The translations under genes were made by a program, and so were the position numbers. From Meloidogyne chitwoodi (lineage: Eukaryota > Nematoda > Chromadorea > Rhabditida > Meloidogynidae): a stretch of 64,000 bases of DNA. Every line of letters begins with the position of its first letter. The first letter of the stretch is position 1. The notes under the pieces were generated by a model. It was not told the origin of the DNA and did no database searches. It saw nothing but the letters and a program-made list of their open reading frames with translations. Below, piece by piece: positions 13,137 through 23,822 of this stretch. The DNA lies in contig JACZZP010000015.1 of assembly GCA_015183035.1 (NCBI GenBank), forward strand, positions 1,426,001-1,490,000. Direction: 5' to 3'.

Positions 13137-14638
13137 AAATTTTAATTTAATTTTTTAATTATAATTTATTTTTATTTTCTCATTTTTAAATAAAATAATA
13201 ATCTTTAAAAATTAAATTTTATAAAATTAAAGTTTAAAAAAATAAAAAAGTGTCTTAAATAATTCTTTTATAATTTTTAAAGTAAAGTCACACAATTTAT
13301 ATATCCTTCTTTTTTTATATTTTTTAGATAAAAGTCAATAAATGAGATATAAAATAATATAAAGGTAAATAAATGTTTGATTTTACTAAAATATATAAAA
13401 AAGTCAAAGCACAGAAAAGAAGTAAATATTTTTTTTAAATAATTAGAGAAAAAGCTCAGATTTTGTTTTTTTATATAAAATAATAATATGATTTAATTTA
13501 AATAAATAAAGAAAAATAAAATAAAATAAAAGTATTTAAAAATTATTTTAATTTAATTTTAAATAAAATCTCTAAATTCTCTAATTAGTTAATATATTTT
13601 CTTTTATTATTTTCTCTCAATCTTGTGTCAATCAAATAAATAAAAAATAATTTAAAAAAAAAGACAGCTGTTTGTTTCTCTTATTTTAAAATTTTTTATT
13701 AAAAAAAATATTTTTCTTTAATATATAAATAATTAGAGAGAAAGTTAGATATTTTATTTTTTTATTTTTTATCCTTCTTTTATTTTAACTTTTTCTTATC
13801 TTTTTTTTTAATTCTTTTTTTCTATCCAAAAAAAATTAAAAAAGCATTTTTGAATAAATTAAACATTTTAAATTAATTAATTAATTAAATTATTATAATT
13901 TTTTAAAAATAATTTATAATATTATTTTATAAAGATACACAGCTGTTATATTTTCTTCTACTCCTCTGAGATATTTTTTTTAATTTTTTAAATAATCAAA
14001 AAAAAAATTTCATTTAAAATTTAAATTTATTATTAAAAGCTATATAAATATTAAATTTAATTTAATTTTTAAATGTTTTGCCTAGAGATTGGCCAAATTC
14101 AAATATTTGATCAAATATTAAATATATTTAATTAATTAAAGTAAATAATAATAATAAATATTACATTATCTATATTAGGGTAATTATTTGAATAAATATT
14201 GAATTACATTCTGTTAATTAAGAAAAGTTAAGAAAATAATTTAAAAATAATTTTATTAAATAAATTTATATTTGTTTTAATTATTATTATAAGCTATACT
14301 TGTCTAGTTTTATTAAAAGAAGATTAAAAATTAATTTTTAATTTTTTAAGAAATTTAATTTTTAAATAAATATTTTAATTATAAAAATCTAAAATTTTAA
14401 AAAATTATTATAATAATTAAGTCCTATGTATATAAAATAACTATAAATACACAGCTGTAGTAAATGTCTCCCTTTTTAATTTTTTTAAAAATTTAAATTT
14501 TTAATATTAATAAAATTTATTTTATTTTATAAAAACAGTTAATTAAACATTTTTTAATTTTTTAAATGTTGCCTATAAAAATAAAAATTAATTACAATAA
14601 TTTATTAAAATATAATCAAAAATTAATAAAAATTAAAA
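13137..14638. other. Divergent intergenic region with three ACAGCTGT boxes
   Basis: The region lies between the start codons of nhl-1 (-) and the Cys-rich gene (+). It is nearly all A/T, yet contains the palindromic E-box ACAGCTGT at 13664-13671, 13939-13946 and 14451-14458. The last two share the longer string ATACACAGCTGT (13935-13946 and 14447-14458). CAGCTG is a known core for bHLH factors; any regulatory role here is inferred. No gene is seen. Confidence 0.5.
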
Positions 14639-15360
14639 ATGTTTAAAAATTATAAATTAACTACAACAATAATTATTTTTATATTTTTATCATTTTACAA
14701 TAAATTTGGAGAAAGTATAAGAAAAATATGTCCTCATTTAGCAAACACGTGTAAAGCTGGAAAAGAAGATTGTTGTATCAATGAGAGTGCGGGTATAGCT
14801 TGGTAAATTTATTTTATTAATTTTTAAATTTTTAAAATTAATTTATTTTTGAATAATACTTTTATTTTAAATTTAAATAAAAAATAATATTTTTTAATTT
14901 ATTAATTTTATTAAGGTGCTGTCCAGATTCTGTTGGTTGTTCTACTACTGTGGGTCAATGCAGGTTAATTTAATTTAATTTATTTTCTGTTTAAAAAATA
15001 AAAAAATAAGGATTGCCTAAATATTATTAATTAAATTATAAATTATTATTATATAGTACTAATAAATATATATTTATTTATTTAGATTATGTCCTGGAGG
15101 TCCCAAAGATGGGTCTTGGTAATGTTAAATAATTTAAATTAAAAATATTTATATTTTTAAATTAATTTCAAATAATTTATATAAAAATAATTTATTAAAA
15201 TATATTTTTATTTTAATAAAATATTATATACTAAATATGTAGATATTGAAGAGGTGAAAATATATAAAAAATTATATTTAAAAAATCATCAATTTTCTAA
15301 AATATTTATTAATTTTAAAATTACAGTGGACCACCTTGTACTAATTGTATTAACGGTTAA
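14639..15360 (+). CDS. Small secreted protein with 12 cysteines, granulin-like spacing
   Basis: Four exons (14639-14802, 14916-14963, 15086-15118, 15327-15360) join in frame to about 92 residues. A hydrophobic signal peptide (TTTIIIFIFLSFYNKFGES) is followed by a mature part rich in Cys: ICPHLANTCKAGKEDCC, then AWCCPDSVGCSTTVGQC, RLCPGGPKDGSC and GPPCTNCING before a taa. The pairs DCC and WCCPD recall half of a granulin/epithelin repeat, but the rest of that pattern is missing, so the family is not assigned. All three introns fall inside codons with the same phase, which is consistent with a real small gene. It is in the Kunitz cluster, and like its neighbours encodes a secreted disulfide-rich product. 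Confidence 0.75.
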
Positions 15361-15556
15361 ACAAAATAATTAAATAAAAATATATATAAAATTTAAAAAA
15401 AATTGAAATGGATTTTAACAAATTATATTCTACTATTATCTTTCTATTAGTTTAAATATTATTTATTTATTTTTCTCTTTTTTTAATTTATTAAATAATT
15501 AATATATTTATCCTCTGTTTTTAACGTTTTCCCTAAAATTAATTTAAATTAATTAA

Positions 15557-16199
15557 TTAATTAAAAATAAATAAATAAATAACCTTGCAAGCAAATTCAC
15601 ATGTTTTTTTACTTTTAAAATTATTACAATTTCCATTACATCCATTAAATTTAAATTGCTATAAATTAAATTAAATATTAATAAAAATATTATTGGAAAG
15701 ACCCTTTTAATAAATTAATTCTGATTTTCTTTCAATTTTAACTCTTCTCAAGTTTTTCACATTATTTATTTAATACCAAAGATTAATTAATCGCCTTATT
15801 TTTAAATATTTTCTAGGCAATTTTAATACTAAAATATTTAAATAATTAAAATTATATTTAAATAAATAAATAGGAGAGAGTCAGAAAATAAATAAAAATA
15901 TATTATTATTATTTAAAATATTAATTTAATTTAATTAAAATATAACCTGACAAGATTTTTGTTTAGAAACAAATGCCCAACGAGTTACAGATTTACGATT
16001 CTTTTTTGAACAAAAACTTCCTAATTTTTTTGGTTGAAAACAAAGCTCTGGCTAATTTAAAAAAATATTATATTTTAATTTAAAATTATTTTTAATTTAA
16101 AATTAATTTTTTAATTTTTTTTACTACGCTTCCTCCTTGGCCATAATTAACAGAAATAAGTGAAGACAATAAAATTAAAAAAATAATTAATTTATTCAT
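15557..16199 (-). CDS. Secreted Kunitz protein with a seventh cysteine
   Basis: The signal peptide MNKLIIFLILLSSLISVNYG is followed by a Kunitz domain over two exons: LCFQPKKLGSFCSKKNRK, ending KSCQ at the usual intron after C3, then QFKFNGCNGNCNNFKSKK and the last two cysteines. The usual GCGGN motif is changed to GCNGNC, which adds a seventh, unpaired cysteine four residues after C4. The P1 position after C2 is Ser, so classical trypsin inhibition is not expected. After CK the frame reads VIYLFIFN to the taa at 15557-15559. That tail could instead be intron, since GTTATT may be a donor. The 5' end faces the plus-strand Kunitz gene at 16627. Confidence 0.8.
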
Positions 16200-16626
16200 C
16201 TTTATTTTTAAAATTTAAATTATTAATGTTTTTATTAAAAAAAAAAGTAAAAATTATATATTTATTTTAAAAAATATTTTTTAAAAATAAATAAATATTA
16301 GCCTTGTAATTCTTATTTATTTATTACTAACAAATAAAAATAAAATTTAAAAAAAAAAGTTTTTTTGTTTAAAAAATAATTAAATAACATTTTAAATATT
16401 TTAATATCATTCTTTTTTTTTTAATGTTTTTAAAAATGTTATATTTATTTTTTTAAATGTTATTTAATTAAAGAATAAATTATTTAATTTTATGAATAAT
16501 AAACTTTTATAATATTATTTAAAATTAATTTTAAAATTAGTATATAAATAAATAAATATTTTTAACTATTATTATTATTACTTCAATTTATTAAAATAAA
16601 TAAAATATTATTTTTAATTTTAAAAA

Positions 16627-16989
16627 ATGAATACTAAATTAATTATTTTATTAATTGTATTAATTAGTATTATTGGCTTTATTAATTGTCAAAATGTTAG
16701 TTTTATTTTAATAATTAATATTAATATTAATTTAAAAATTAATTAAAATTAATTTTTTAGCGTTGTCATCAAGTAAAACATGAAGGACGTTTTTGTAATC
16801 CTAATCATCATCAAACTTTTACAAGATGGTGGTATGTTGTTAGTGAGAATTCTTGTAATGTAAGTAAAATTTTAATTTAATTAATTTTAATTTAATTATT
16901 TTATTTTAAAGGCATTTCAATATAGAGGATGTGGTGGAAATAATAATAGATTTAATTCTAAGAGTGCCTGCGAACAAACATGCAAATAA
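16627..16989 (+). CDS. Secreted single-domain Kunitz protein
   Basis: Three exons (16627-16695, 16761-16859, 16912-16989) join to 81 residues. They encode the signal peptide MNTKLIILLIVLISIIGFINC, then RCHQVKHEGRFCNPNHHQ, RWWYVV and ENSCN. After the conserved intron come FQYRGCGGNNNRFNSKSACE and TCK before a taa. All six Kunitz cysteines are present; Asn follows C2. The first 14 residues of the signal peptide are identical to those of the two-domain gene starting at 19085 (MNTKLIILLIVLI). It lies head-to-head with the Kunitz gene on the minus strand, with 427 bp between the two start codons. The shared 19-bp upstream element of three other copies is not found here. Confidence 0.87.
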
Positions 16990-18293
16990 GTAAAATTTAA
17001 TATATAAAATAAATTTAAATTAATTTTTAAATAAATTTTCAGTGAAATAATTGAAGAAAGAATAAAAAAAGAAAAAGAATAAATATTATTATGATATTTA
17101 AATAAATATATAATAATAAAGAGAATAAATAAATATATCTTGATATAATAGCAATGGTGTATATTATAATATTATAATTTAATTAATTAACACATCCTCT
17201 CTCTTTTTTACAAATCTTTAAAGAGTCATTAAAAGTTGGTTTTCTGGCGGTAGTACTTTTTAAAATTAAAAACCAAAATTAATTTTTTTTTAATTTTTAA
17301 TAAATATGTACTTTATATTTATAATAAATAAATAAATTATTATTATTTCTTTTAATTTTACATTTCAATTTAATATCTTTTATAAATAAATACTTTAAAT
17401 AATCTTTATATATATTTATGGCAGACCGAAACTTCTGAACTCAAATTTTTGGTCCAAAATTTGAATATAAAATTAATAAATACTAAAAATTATTAATTAA
17501 ATTATTGTACCATTTGGCCATTTGAAAAAGAATATAAACTAATTATTTTATAAACTAATATTTATATTTAATTAAATTAATTCCCTATAAACATAAAAGT
17601 TTAGTTATAAGTTGTTAATTTATTAATTATTTTTTTAAAGCTAGTTAAAAAAGTAATTTCACGGTTTATCTTATTTTTTAGACTTTGATTAATTAATTAA
17701 TTTTAAATTAATTAATTTATTTATTTATAATATTCTCTGACCAATTGTTTAACTTTAACCAATATTATCTCATTATCTTTATTTATTTAATTAATTATTT
17801 TATATTATAATTATTTATTTATTTAAATTATATAATTACCTAACTTTTTAAATATTTAATAAATTTATTATATTTTTTTAAAAATTTATTTCTTAATTTT
17901 TAATTAATTTAATAGATTAAAAGGGGGGAAAGGTAATCTCAAATATTCTTTTTTTATTTTATTTTTAGCATTTAATATATAATAAAATAATAATTTCTTT
18001 AATTGGAGTTATAATTTAATTAATCAAAAAAGAAAATTAATTTAATTTTTTAATTAAATAATTTTTATTCACAAAAAACATTTTAAAAATAATATTTAAA
18101 ATTTTTTTAAATTATTTATCTTTTAAAACTAGAAATAGTTCATTGTAGAAAACGGTCACTGTCGAAAGCTGTTTCCACGTATTTTTTGTTCTTCATTATA
18201 CAAGAATTGATTAAGTACGCTAAATTATAATATTATATTTTAATTAACTTTGGAATAAATTTTATAGGTTAAAATAATATTTAAAAATAATAT
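16990..18293. other. Intergenic region
   Basis: This is the 3' UTR of the plus-strand Kunitz gene followed by A+T-rich DNA to the end of the next minus-strand gene. A frame after a possible TTTCAG at 17041 (GEIIEERI...) could be an alternative last exon, but the upstream codons already stop at 16987. Nothing else is recognised. Confidence 0.5.
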
Positions 18294-19085
18294 TTAATTA
18301 ATTACTTTGCATGTCCTTTCGCAGGAAGCTTTGCTACTAAATCTATTATTATTTCCACCACATCCTTTATATTGGAATGACTTTAAAATAATTAAATTAA
18401 TTAAATTAAATTATACTTACAATACAAACTTTAGTTTTAGAATTATAATACCATTTTGTTACAATTGGACAAATTTTTCCTTCATCTTTTGGTAGTTTAC
18501 ATAATTGTACTGGTACCTTTACCTTTAATATATTTTAATATTAAATTATGTCTATACTTTGTGCTAATGAGATAAAGTAAATATTTTTAATATATTATTT
18601 ATTTTTTTATTTATTAAAAAATTAATTATATATTTCCTTTTTTAACACTTTAAATAAAATTAATTAATTTTTTTTTAATTAAAAAAATAAATTTTTTAAT
18701 TAATTTTAACTTAATTTTGGAATAACTTTTACATAGATGCCAAAATATATTTTAAAAAAATTTATATTACTTTGCATCCAGTTTCACATATCTTTTTTGA
18801 ATTAAATCTATTTTTATTTCCACCACATCCTTTATATTGGAATGCCTTTAAAATTAATTAAATTATTTAAATTAAATTACTTACAATACAAGCTTTAGCT
18901 TTAGTATTATAATACCATTTTGTTACAATTGGACAAGTTACTCCTCCACTTTTTGGTAGTTTACATAACTAAAATATTATTTTATAAATTATTTTAAAAA
19001 TAAATAAATAATTAACATTTTGACAATTAATAAAGCCAACAATACCAATTAATACAATTAATAAAATAATTAATTTAGTATTCAT
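18294..19085 (-). CDS. Secreted protein with two Kunitz domains
   Basis: The signal peptide MNTKLIILLIVLIGIVGF is followed by two Kunitz domains, each made of two exons. Domain 1 has LCKLPKSGGVTCPIVTKWYY with KACI, then FQYKGCGGNKNRFNSKKICE. Domain 2 is preceded by VKVPVQ and has LCKLPKDEGKICPIVTKWYY with KVCI, then FQYKGCGGNNNRFSSKASCE and RTCK. The two domains are near copies, including the intron after C3, so the gene grew by exon-pair duplication. Pro follows C2 in both domains, which does not fit a canonical P1 for trypsin. The frame ends CKVIN at the taa 18294-18296; the GTAATT could instead be a donor. Confidence 0.87.
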
Positions 19086-19147
19086 TTTTTAAAATTAAAA
19101 TTAATATTTAAATATATTTAATTGATAATAATAGTTTAAAATTTTAT

Positions 19148-19390
19148 TTATTTATATACTAATTTTAAATATTTAAAAAATATTAAACATTAATAAATAC
19201 GTGTAATATAATAAATTTTATTATTTATAAAAAATAAAAAAAATCATCTGACAAAAAATTTAAGGAAGTTTTATTTTATAAAATTATTTTAACACTTAAA
19301 AAATTGTTTTTATAAATAAAATATTTAAATATTTTCATAAACAACAAATAATATTTTATTTTTATTATTAAAAAAATACGTAAAAAATAA
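19148..19390. repeat. Upstream block duplicated at 7905-8135
   Basis: This is the partner of the block at 7905-8135, with the same landmarks in the same order and scattered small indels and substitutions. Confidence 0.6.
19186..19204 (-). promoter_or_regulatory. Shared Kunitz upstream element, copy 2
   Basis: The same 19 bases as at 7941-7959 lie 101 bp upstream of the start at 19085. A TTTATATA run (19151-19158) lies between the element and the gene, like the TATA-like run of copy 1. Confidence 0.55.
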
Positions 19391-20411
19391 ATAAAAATAA
19401 TATTTAATAAATTGTCAAATATTTTAATTTAATTTTTTAAAAAGAAAAAAAATATTTTTTTATTAAATAAATTCAAAAAATAATTTATTATAAAATTAAA
19501 TAAATAAAAATATATTAAAATTGTCAAAGCTTATTTTTTTAATTTAAATATTCTGACAATATTTAAATAATTAAAATAATTAATTATATTTTATTTTTAA
19601 TTAATTCTGAGACATTTTAAATTATTTTTTAATTAATAATTAAATTAAAATATAAACTTTTCATTTAATATTTATTTTTTTCAAAATTTAAATAAAATAT
19701 ATATAAGTAATCCATCAATAATAATTTTAATAAAAAGCAAAAGATTTAAATATATATTAGAAAAAGCTTGAATTAACTAGGCTGTTTTATTAATATTTAA
19801 GTAAAGATTTTTATATAAATTAATTAATTATATATTAGTTATAGAGGAAATACTAAATTTTAATGAACATTTTAATATTAGGGATATATTATATAAATAT
19901 TATATTGTTCAATTTTATAATTAAATATTTTAAAAATTAATTAAATTACTAAGATATCATTTCATTTATTTAATTATATTATTTTGTTTTAATTAAATTA
20001 TTTGTTTAAATTGTTAAAATATATTAGGAGATAGGGCCTGCATTTATAAATAATAATTAATTTTATTTTAATTGTTTTTTAACTGACTTTTACCTAAAAT
20101 AATTGACATAGCCTGAGAGAGAGAATATTAGATTTCCTTTAATATTTCTCAATTAATGCCAATAATTAATTAAATAAAATATTTAACAATTTATCTCTCC
20201 ATTGCCTTATATTAATTAATTAATTTTAAATAAAATTAAAAAACTAATTTAATATTTAATTAAATAATATTTAATTTATTAATCATTTATTTATAATTTT
20301 AATAAAATAAATATTTATATCTTTAATATTTTTACTCTTCATTATTCAAGCATTGATTAATTCTTAAATTTTATAATTAAATTTTAATATTATTTTAAAA
20401 GCCAAAATTAT
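19391..20411. other. Intergenic region with a far-upstream duplicated block
   Basis: No gene is seen. About 19655-19810 resembles 21590-21730; both contain an identical 23-base core (19762-19784 and 21682-21704, beginning AAAAGCTTGAATTAACTAGG) at 620-680 bp upstream of the respective Kunitz start. A diverged relative, TTTGAATTAACAAGACT, occurs near 8301. Confidence 0.5.
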
Positions 20412-21062
20412 TTAAAATATATTTATTACCTTGCATGTTTCCTCACATTTAACTTTAGTATCAAATCTATTTTTATTTCCACCACAGCCTTTATATTGAA
20501 ATGTCTTTAAATAATTTTTAAAAATAATTATAAATTAATTAAATTATTACCACACAATCTTTTTTATTATACCACCATTTTGTTTGGGTTTTAGTACTAC
20601 CAGAACAAAATTTTCCTTCATCTTTTGGTTCATTACAATACTTTGGAGGCTAAATTTTATAAATAAACTTTAATTTAATTTAATTAATTTTAGAAGCAAA
20701 AATTAAAAAAATTATTTATTTATTACAGTGCATTTTTCAACACATTTAGCTTTAGTATCAAATCTATTTTCATTTCCACCACTACCTTTATATTGGAATT
20801 CCTTTAAAAAATTAAAAATAATTAAATTATTTATTAAATTAAATTACTACTTTACCTTACAAACTTTTGATTTAGTATCATAATAAAATTTTAATTGGGG
20901 TTTTCCTTCATCTTTTGGTTTATTGCAAATCTTCTTAAATTAATTTTAATTAATTTTTAATTATATTTAATATTAAAATTTAAAAAATAAAATAAAACTA
21001 ACATCAACACAATTAATAATATTAATTAATACAATTAATAAAATAATTAATCTAATATTCAT
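20412..21062 (-). CDS. Secreted two-domain Kunitz protein; domain 1 lacks the C2-C4 disulfide
   Basis: The signal peptide MNIRLIILLIVLINIINC is followed by two Kunitz domains over four exons. Domain 1 reads ICNKPKDEGKPQLKFYYD and KSKVCK, then FQYKGSGGNENRFDTKAK and CVEKCT. The second cysteine is missing in a shortened loop and the fourth is Ser (KGSGGN, not KGCGGN). In the Kunitz fold C2 pairs with C4, so exactly one disulfide has been removed. Domain 2 is complete: YCNEPKDEGKFCSGSTK, WWYNKKDCV, FQYKGCGGNKNRFDTK and CEETCK. Ser follows its C2. The frame ends KVINIF at the taa 20412-20414, or may splice at GTAATA. Splice sites look normal and no stop interrupts domain 1, so it is a variant domain and not plainly dead. 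Confidence 0.87.
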
Positions 21063-21127
21063 TTTTTAATAAATTTAAATGATAATATTTTAAAATAATA
21101 ACTACCTAAATTTATTAAAAAATATCT

Positions 21128-21146
21128 AACATTAATAAATACGTGT
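21128..21146 (-). promoter_or_regulatory. Shared Kunitz upstream element, copy 3
   Basis: An identical copy of the 19-base element lies 66 bp upstream of the start at 21062. No clear TATA-like run separates it from the gene, unlike copies 1 and 2. Confidence 0.5.
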
Positions 21147-21589
21147 GAAAATATAAATTTTATTATTAAAAAATAAAAAATATCAACAAAAGACGTGGAA
21201 AATTAAAAACAAACAAAAAATGATTATATCAATTGATGTTTATTTTATATAAATATTTTAATAATTAAAAAAATTATTTTTTAAATAAATATTTTTTTAA
21301 TTTTATAATCAAAGAAAAGTTTATTAAAAAACTGGAGATTTATTTTACTTAAATAAGATAATCTAATTAAAGAAAAAGCAATCAAATATTCTTGTTAAAG
21401 TTAGTATTTACTAAATATATTTGAGGGCTTCTATCGTTTATTTAATGCAATACGTTACAAAATCAGATTATTTTTAATTAAATTTATCATGCTTTATATT
21501 TAAAAATATTTCTCCAAATATCTCAGGATTTATTAAATTTTTAAATATTTTTTAAGTATAAAATTTTTTTTAAAGTCTTGCCTAACTTT

Positions 21590-21730
21590 AAACCATTTAT
21601 TTATTTTTTTCAAAATTTAAATAAAATACAAATCCATCTATAATGGTTTTCAATCAAAGCAAAAAAATTAAAAATATTGGGAAAAGCTTGAATTAACTAG
21701 GCTGCTTTTTTAATAATTAATAAAAAGATT
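21590..21730. repeat. Far-upstream block duplicated at 19655-19810
   Basis: The block shares TTTTTTCAAAATTTAAATAA and the 23-base identical core (21682-21704) with the block upstream of the neighbouring Kunitz gene. It supports a tandem duplication that copied at least 0.7 kb of 5' flank. Confidence 0.55.
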
Positions 21731-22030
21731 TTATATTATTTTAACAATTTTTTAAATAAATAATATTTATTTTAATAAAATCATTAAATTAATAAAATAT
21801 TTTAAAAGATTTTGTATAAAAATTAAATAATAATATACCTATAAATTATATATTTTTATGATAATTTTTATTTCCTTTTCACTATGTTAAATGTGCATTT
21901 ATCTTTATTTATGTCTATTACAATTTGACAAATATTTATTGTAAAGCATATATACCAAAATAAATATCCAAAAATATACAAATTCCAACTTTGAGGGATG
22001 TAAAAATATTTTTATAGGATTATTTCCCTT

Positions 22031-22165
22031 CTTTTAAGAGTTTTTTAGTCAATGTTGGACTAATAGGATATTTTGGTGTTTCCAATGAAGCATTCATCTA
22101 TTCAGAATTTGAAACTATTGGAGAAACTTTAATTAACCAAAGTTGCTGATTGCAACGACAAAACA
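22031..22165 (+). pseudogene. Broken copy of MIF exon 2
   Basis: The frame from about 22045 reads LVNVGLIGYFGVSNEAFIYS, which matches LVNAGLTGCFGGSNEPFIYS of the intact MIF gene at 25560. It then diverges and meets a tga at 22147-22149. DNA similarity continues out of frame to about 22165 (TTGCAACGACAAAAC against TTGCAATAACAAAAC) and then stops. The bases around 21960-22010 may be a faint relic of exon 1. The orientation is the same as that of the intact gene. Confidence 0.75.
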
Positions 22166-22430
22166 ACCGAACATTTTAGATTTCCTAGAATTTCTAAGCA
22201 CTTAACCTTAATAGTCAACCTTTCAAATAAAAAATTCTAAAAAAATAATCTCAATATATTTTTATTATTTTTAAACAAAGCTTTCATTTTTTAAAAATTT
22301 ATTAAACAAATATATAATATAGTACAATAAGGGAAATTATATACAAAACAACGGTGAATTTAGAGAATATATCTGAGGAAACAACAAATGAGTTTGGCAA
22401 GATTATCATCGTTCGATTCACTTCTTTATT

Positions 22431-23540
22431 TTATACTTCTTCTTCTTCCGACATTTCCTCTTCAGTATCTGGAACAGCAAGTTCGTCGGGTCGTGTTCCA
22501 CCATCTCGGCTCGGTGTTGCAATCAGTGCCTTCCCACTATTATCAACTGGCATATGCTCAGACTCGACATCAGGAACATGATACACTGAAAATTTATCAT
22601 TAAACGAGTAAATAAAATTAAAATCATTTAAATACCTCTACGGGCTTTAGCCCCATCTTCGTCAATCGCTCTGAGCCTACACGTACGATGCCAAAATCCT
22701 GCATTGCGCGATAGGATAGTGCGCACATCATCAGCTGGATCCGCAATCTTCTTTGGCGGTGAGACGTCCCGCTCGAGCTTCAGTTTGACACTGTTCCTTT
22801 CTGTGATGCTCTGTCTAATGGCCTGGGAAAAAAAGAGACAACTAGGCTTTTTAATAGAAAACAATCACCCTTTTAGTCTCGGAGATCTCCGTAACCCTTC
22901 TATCGTTCACTTCAAGGATGATGTCCCCCGCTCGAATGTGCATCGCTGCAACACTGTTCGGCTCGACGCTCATAGCTACTATGTTATCTACCTGAAAATG
23001 ACCATTGTTATAGGCTAATGCGCTTGCAGCATCACCTTTTTCTCCACAATTATTCCAACAGTCTGGTCAGCCCGCCATCGAATTTGTAGACAGATGACAT
23101 GCTGATTTGGCCTTCGTCTGATTGCAGCGACCTTGATTACGCGCATCTGGTAGTAATTGTCCCTGCGGAAGCGCACTCGAATAGTCCTTGGCTCGTTTCC
23201 GGAAAGCTGAGTTGCTTCGTTGATGTCCTTAACCGTTCTTATCAACTAAAAAAAATAAGTTAAAAGGCGCCAGTAAGAATATATTTTAATCGCTTACTCG
23301 TTTGTCAATCTGCAGTATTTCGTCACCAACGAGCAGCATACCAGCAAAATAGGAGAAGATGTCCATCCTTTGTATCCGCGGCGGCGAAGTACCATCCTGG
23401 AAAGTTACGCCCAAATCGCGGTCCCGGAGCTCGATGACGATCTCGCCATCCTCGACATATTTCCCTGCTAAAAAACAAATTATCTAATTAAACTTGACTG
23501 AAAATGTTTATAAATTAGTACCTGTTCTCTTGTCAGACAT
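22431..23540 (-). CDS. Two-PDZ-domain protein
   Basis: Six exons (23522-23540, 23298-23467, 23036-23245, 22869-22991, 22636-22822, 22431-22585) join without a frame error to 287 residues. PDZ 1 spans about residues 8-90: a degenerate carboxylate loop near DLGVTFQDG, then YFAGMLLVGDEILQIDKRLI and INEATQLSG. PDZ 2 (about residues 105-200) has QTVGIIVEKK in the carboxylate-loop position and MHIRAGDIILEVNDRRVTE, then AIRQSITERNSVKLKL. A charged tail follows (DTEEEMSEEEEV). Codons end in G/C far more often than in neighbouring genes. The gene is divergent from the kinase at 23823 with 282 bp between. Small PDZ proteins of this kind are expanded in nematodes; the precise orthologue and partner are not known to me. 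Confidence 0.85.
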
Positions 23541-23822
23541 TTCTGTGAGCGGCGTCAGCAAATAAGTGTAGACGAGAGCAATCCTTGCGTTGAGTTGTTT
23601 GCAGCGTAGACGTCCAGAGGTTGACGAGTTTTGATGTGTGGTGAGGTAGTTGTTATTTTCAAGGCTTTTATATTATTTATTGTTGCAAAAAATTCTTCAT
23701 ATAAATGAACTTCATTTTTGGAATTGTCACCATTCCCTTAAAAATCAACAGTTTGCCGATCGTCTACTTCTTCCAAGTGCTCTTCGACCACGACCTTGTG
23801 CAGCTTATCGACAATTATTCAA
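23541..23822. promoter_or_regulatory. Divergent promoter region of the PDZ and kinase genes
   Basis: The 282 bp between the two start codons must contain both 5' ends. No TATA box is obvious. The half next to the PDZ gene is G+C-rich, while the middle (about 23650-23710) is A+T-rich. Confidence 0.5.
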
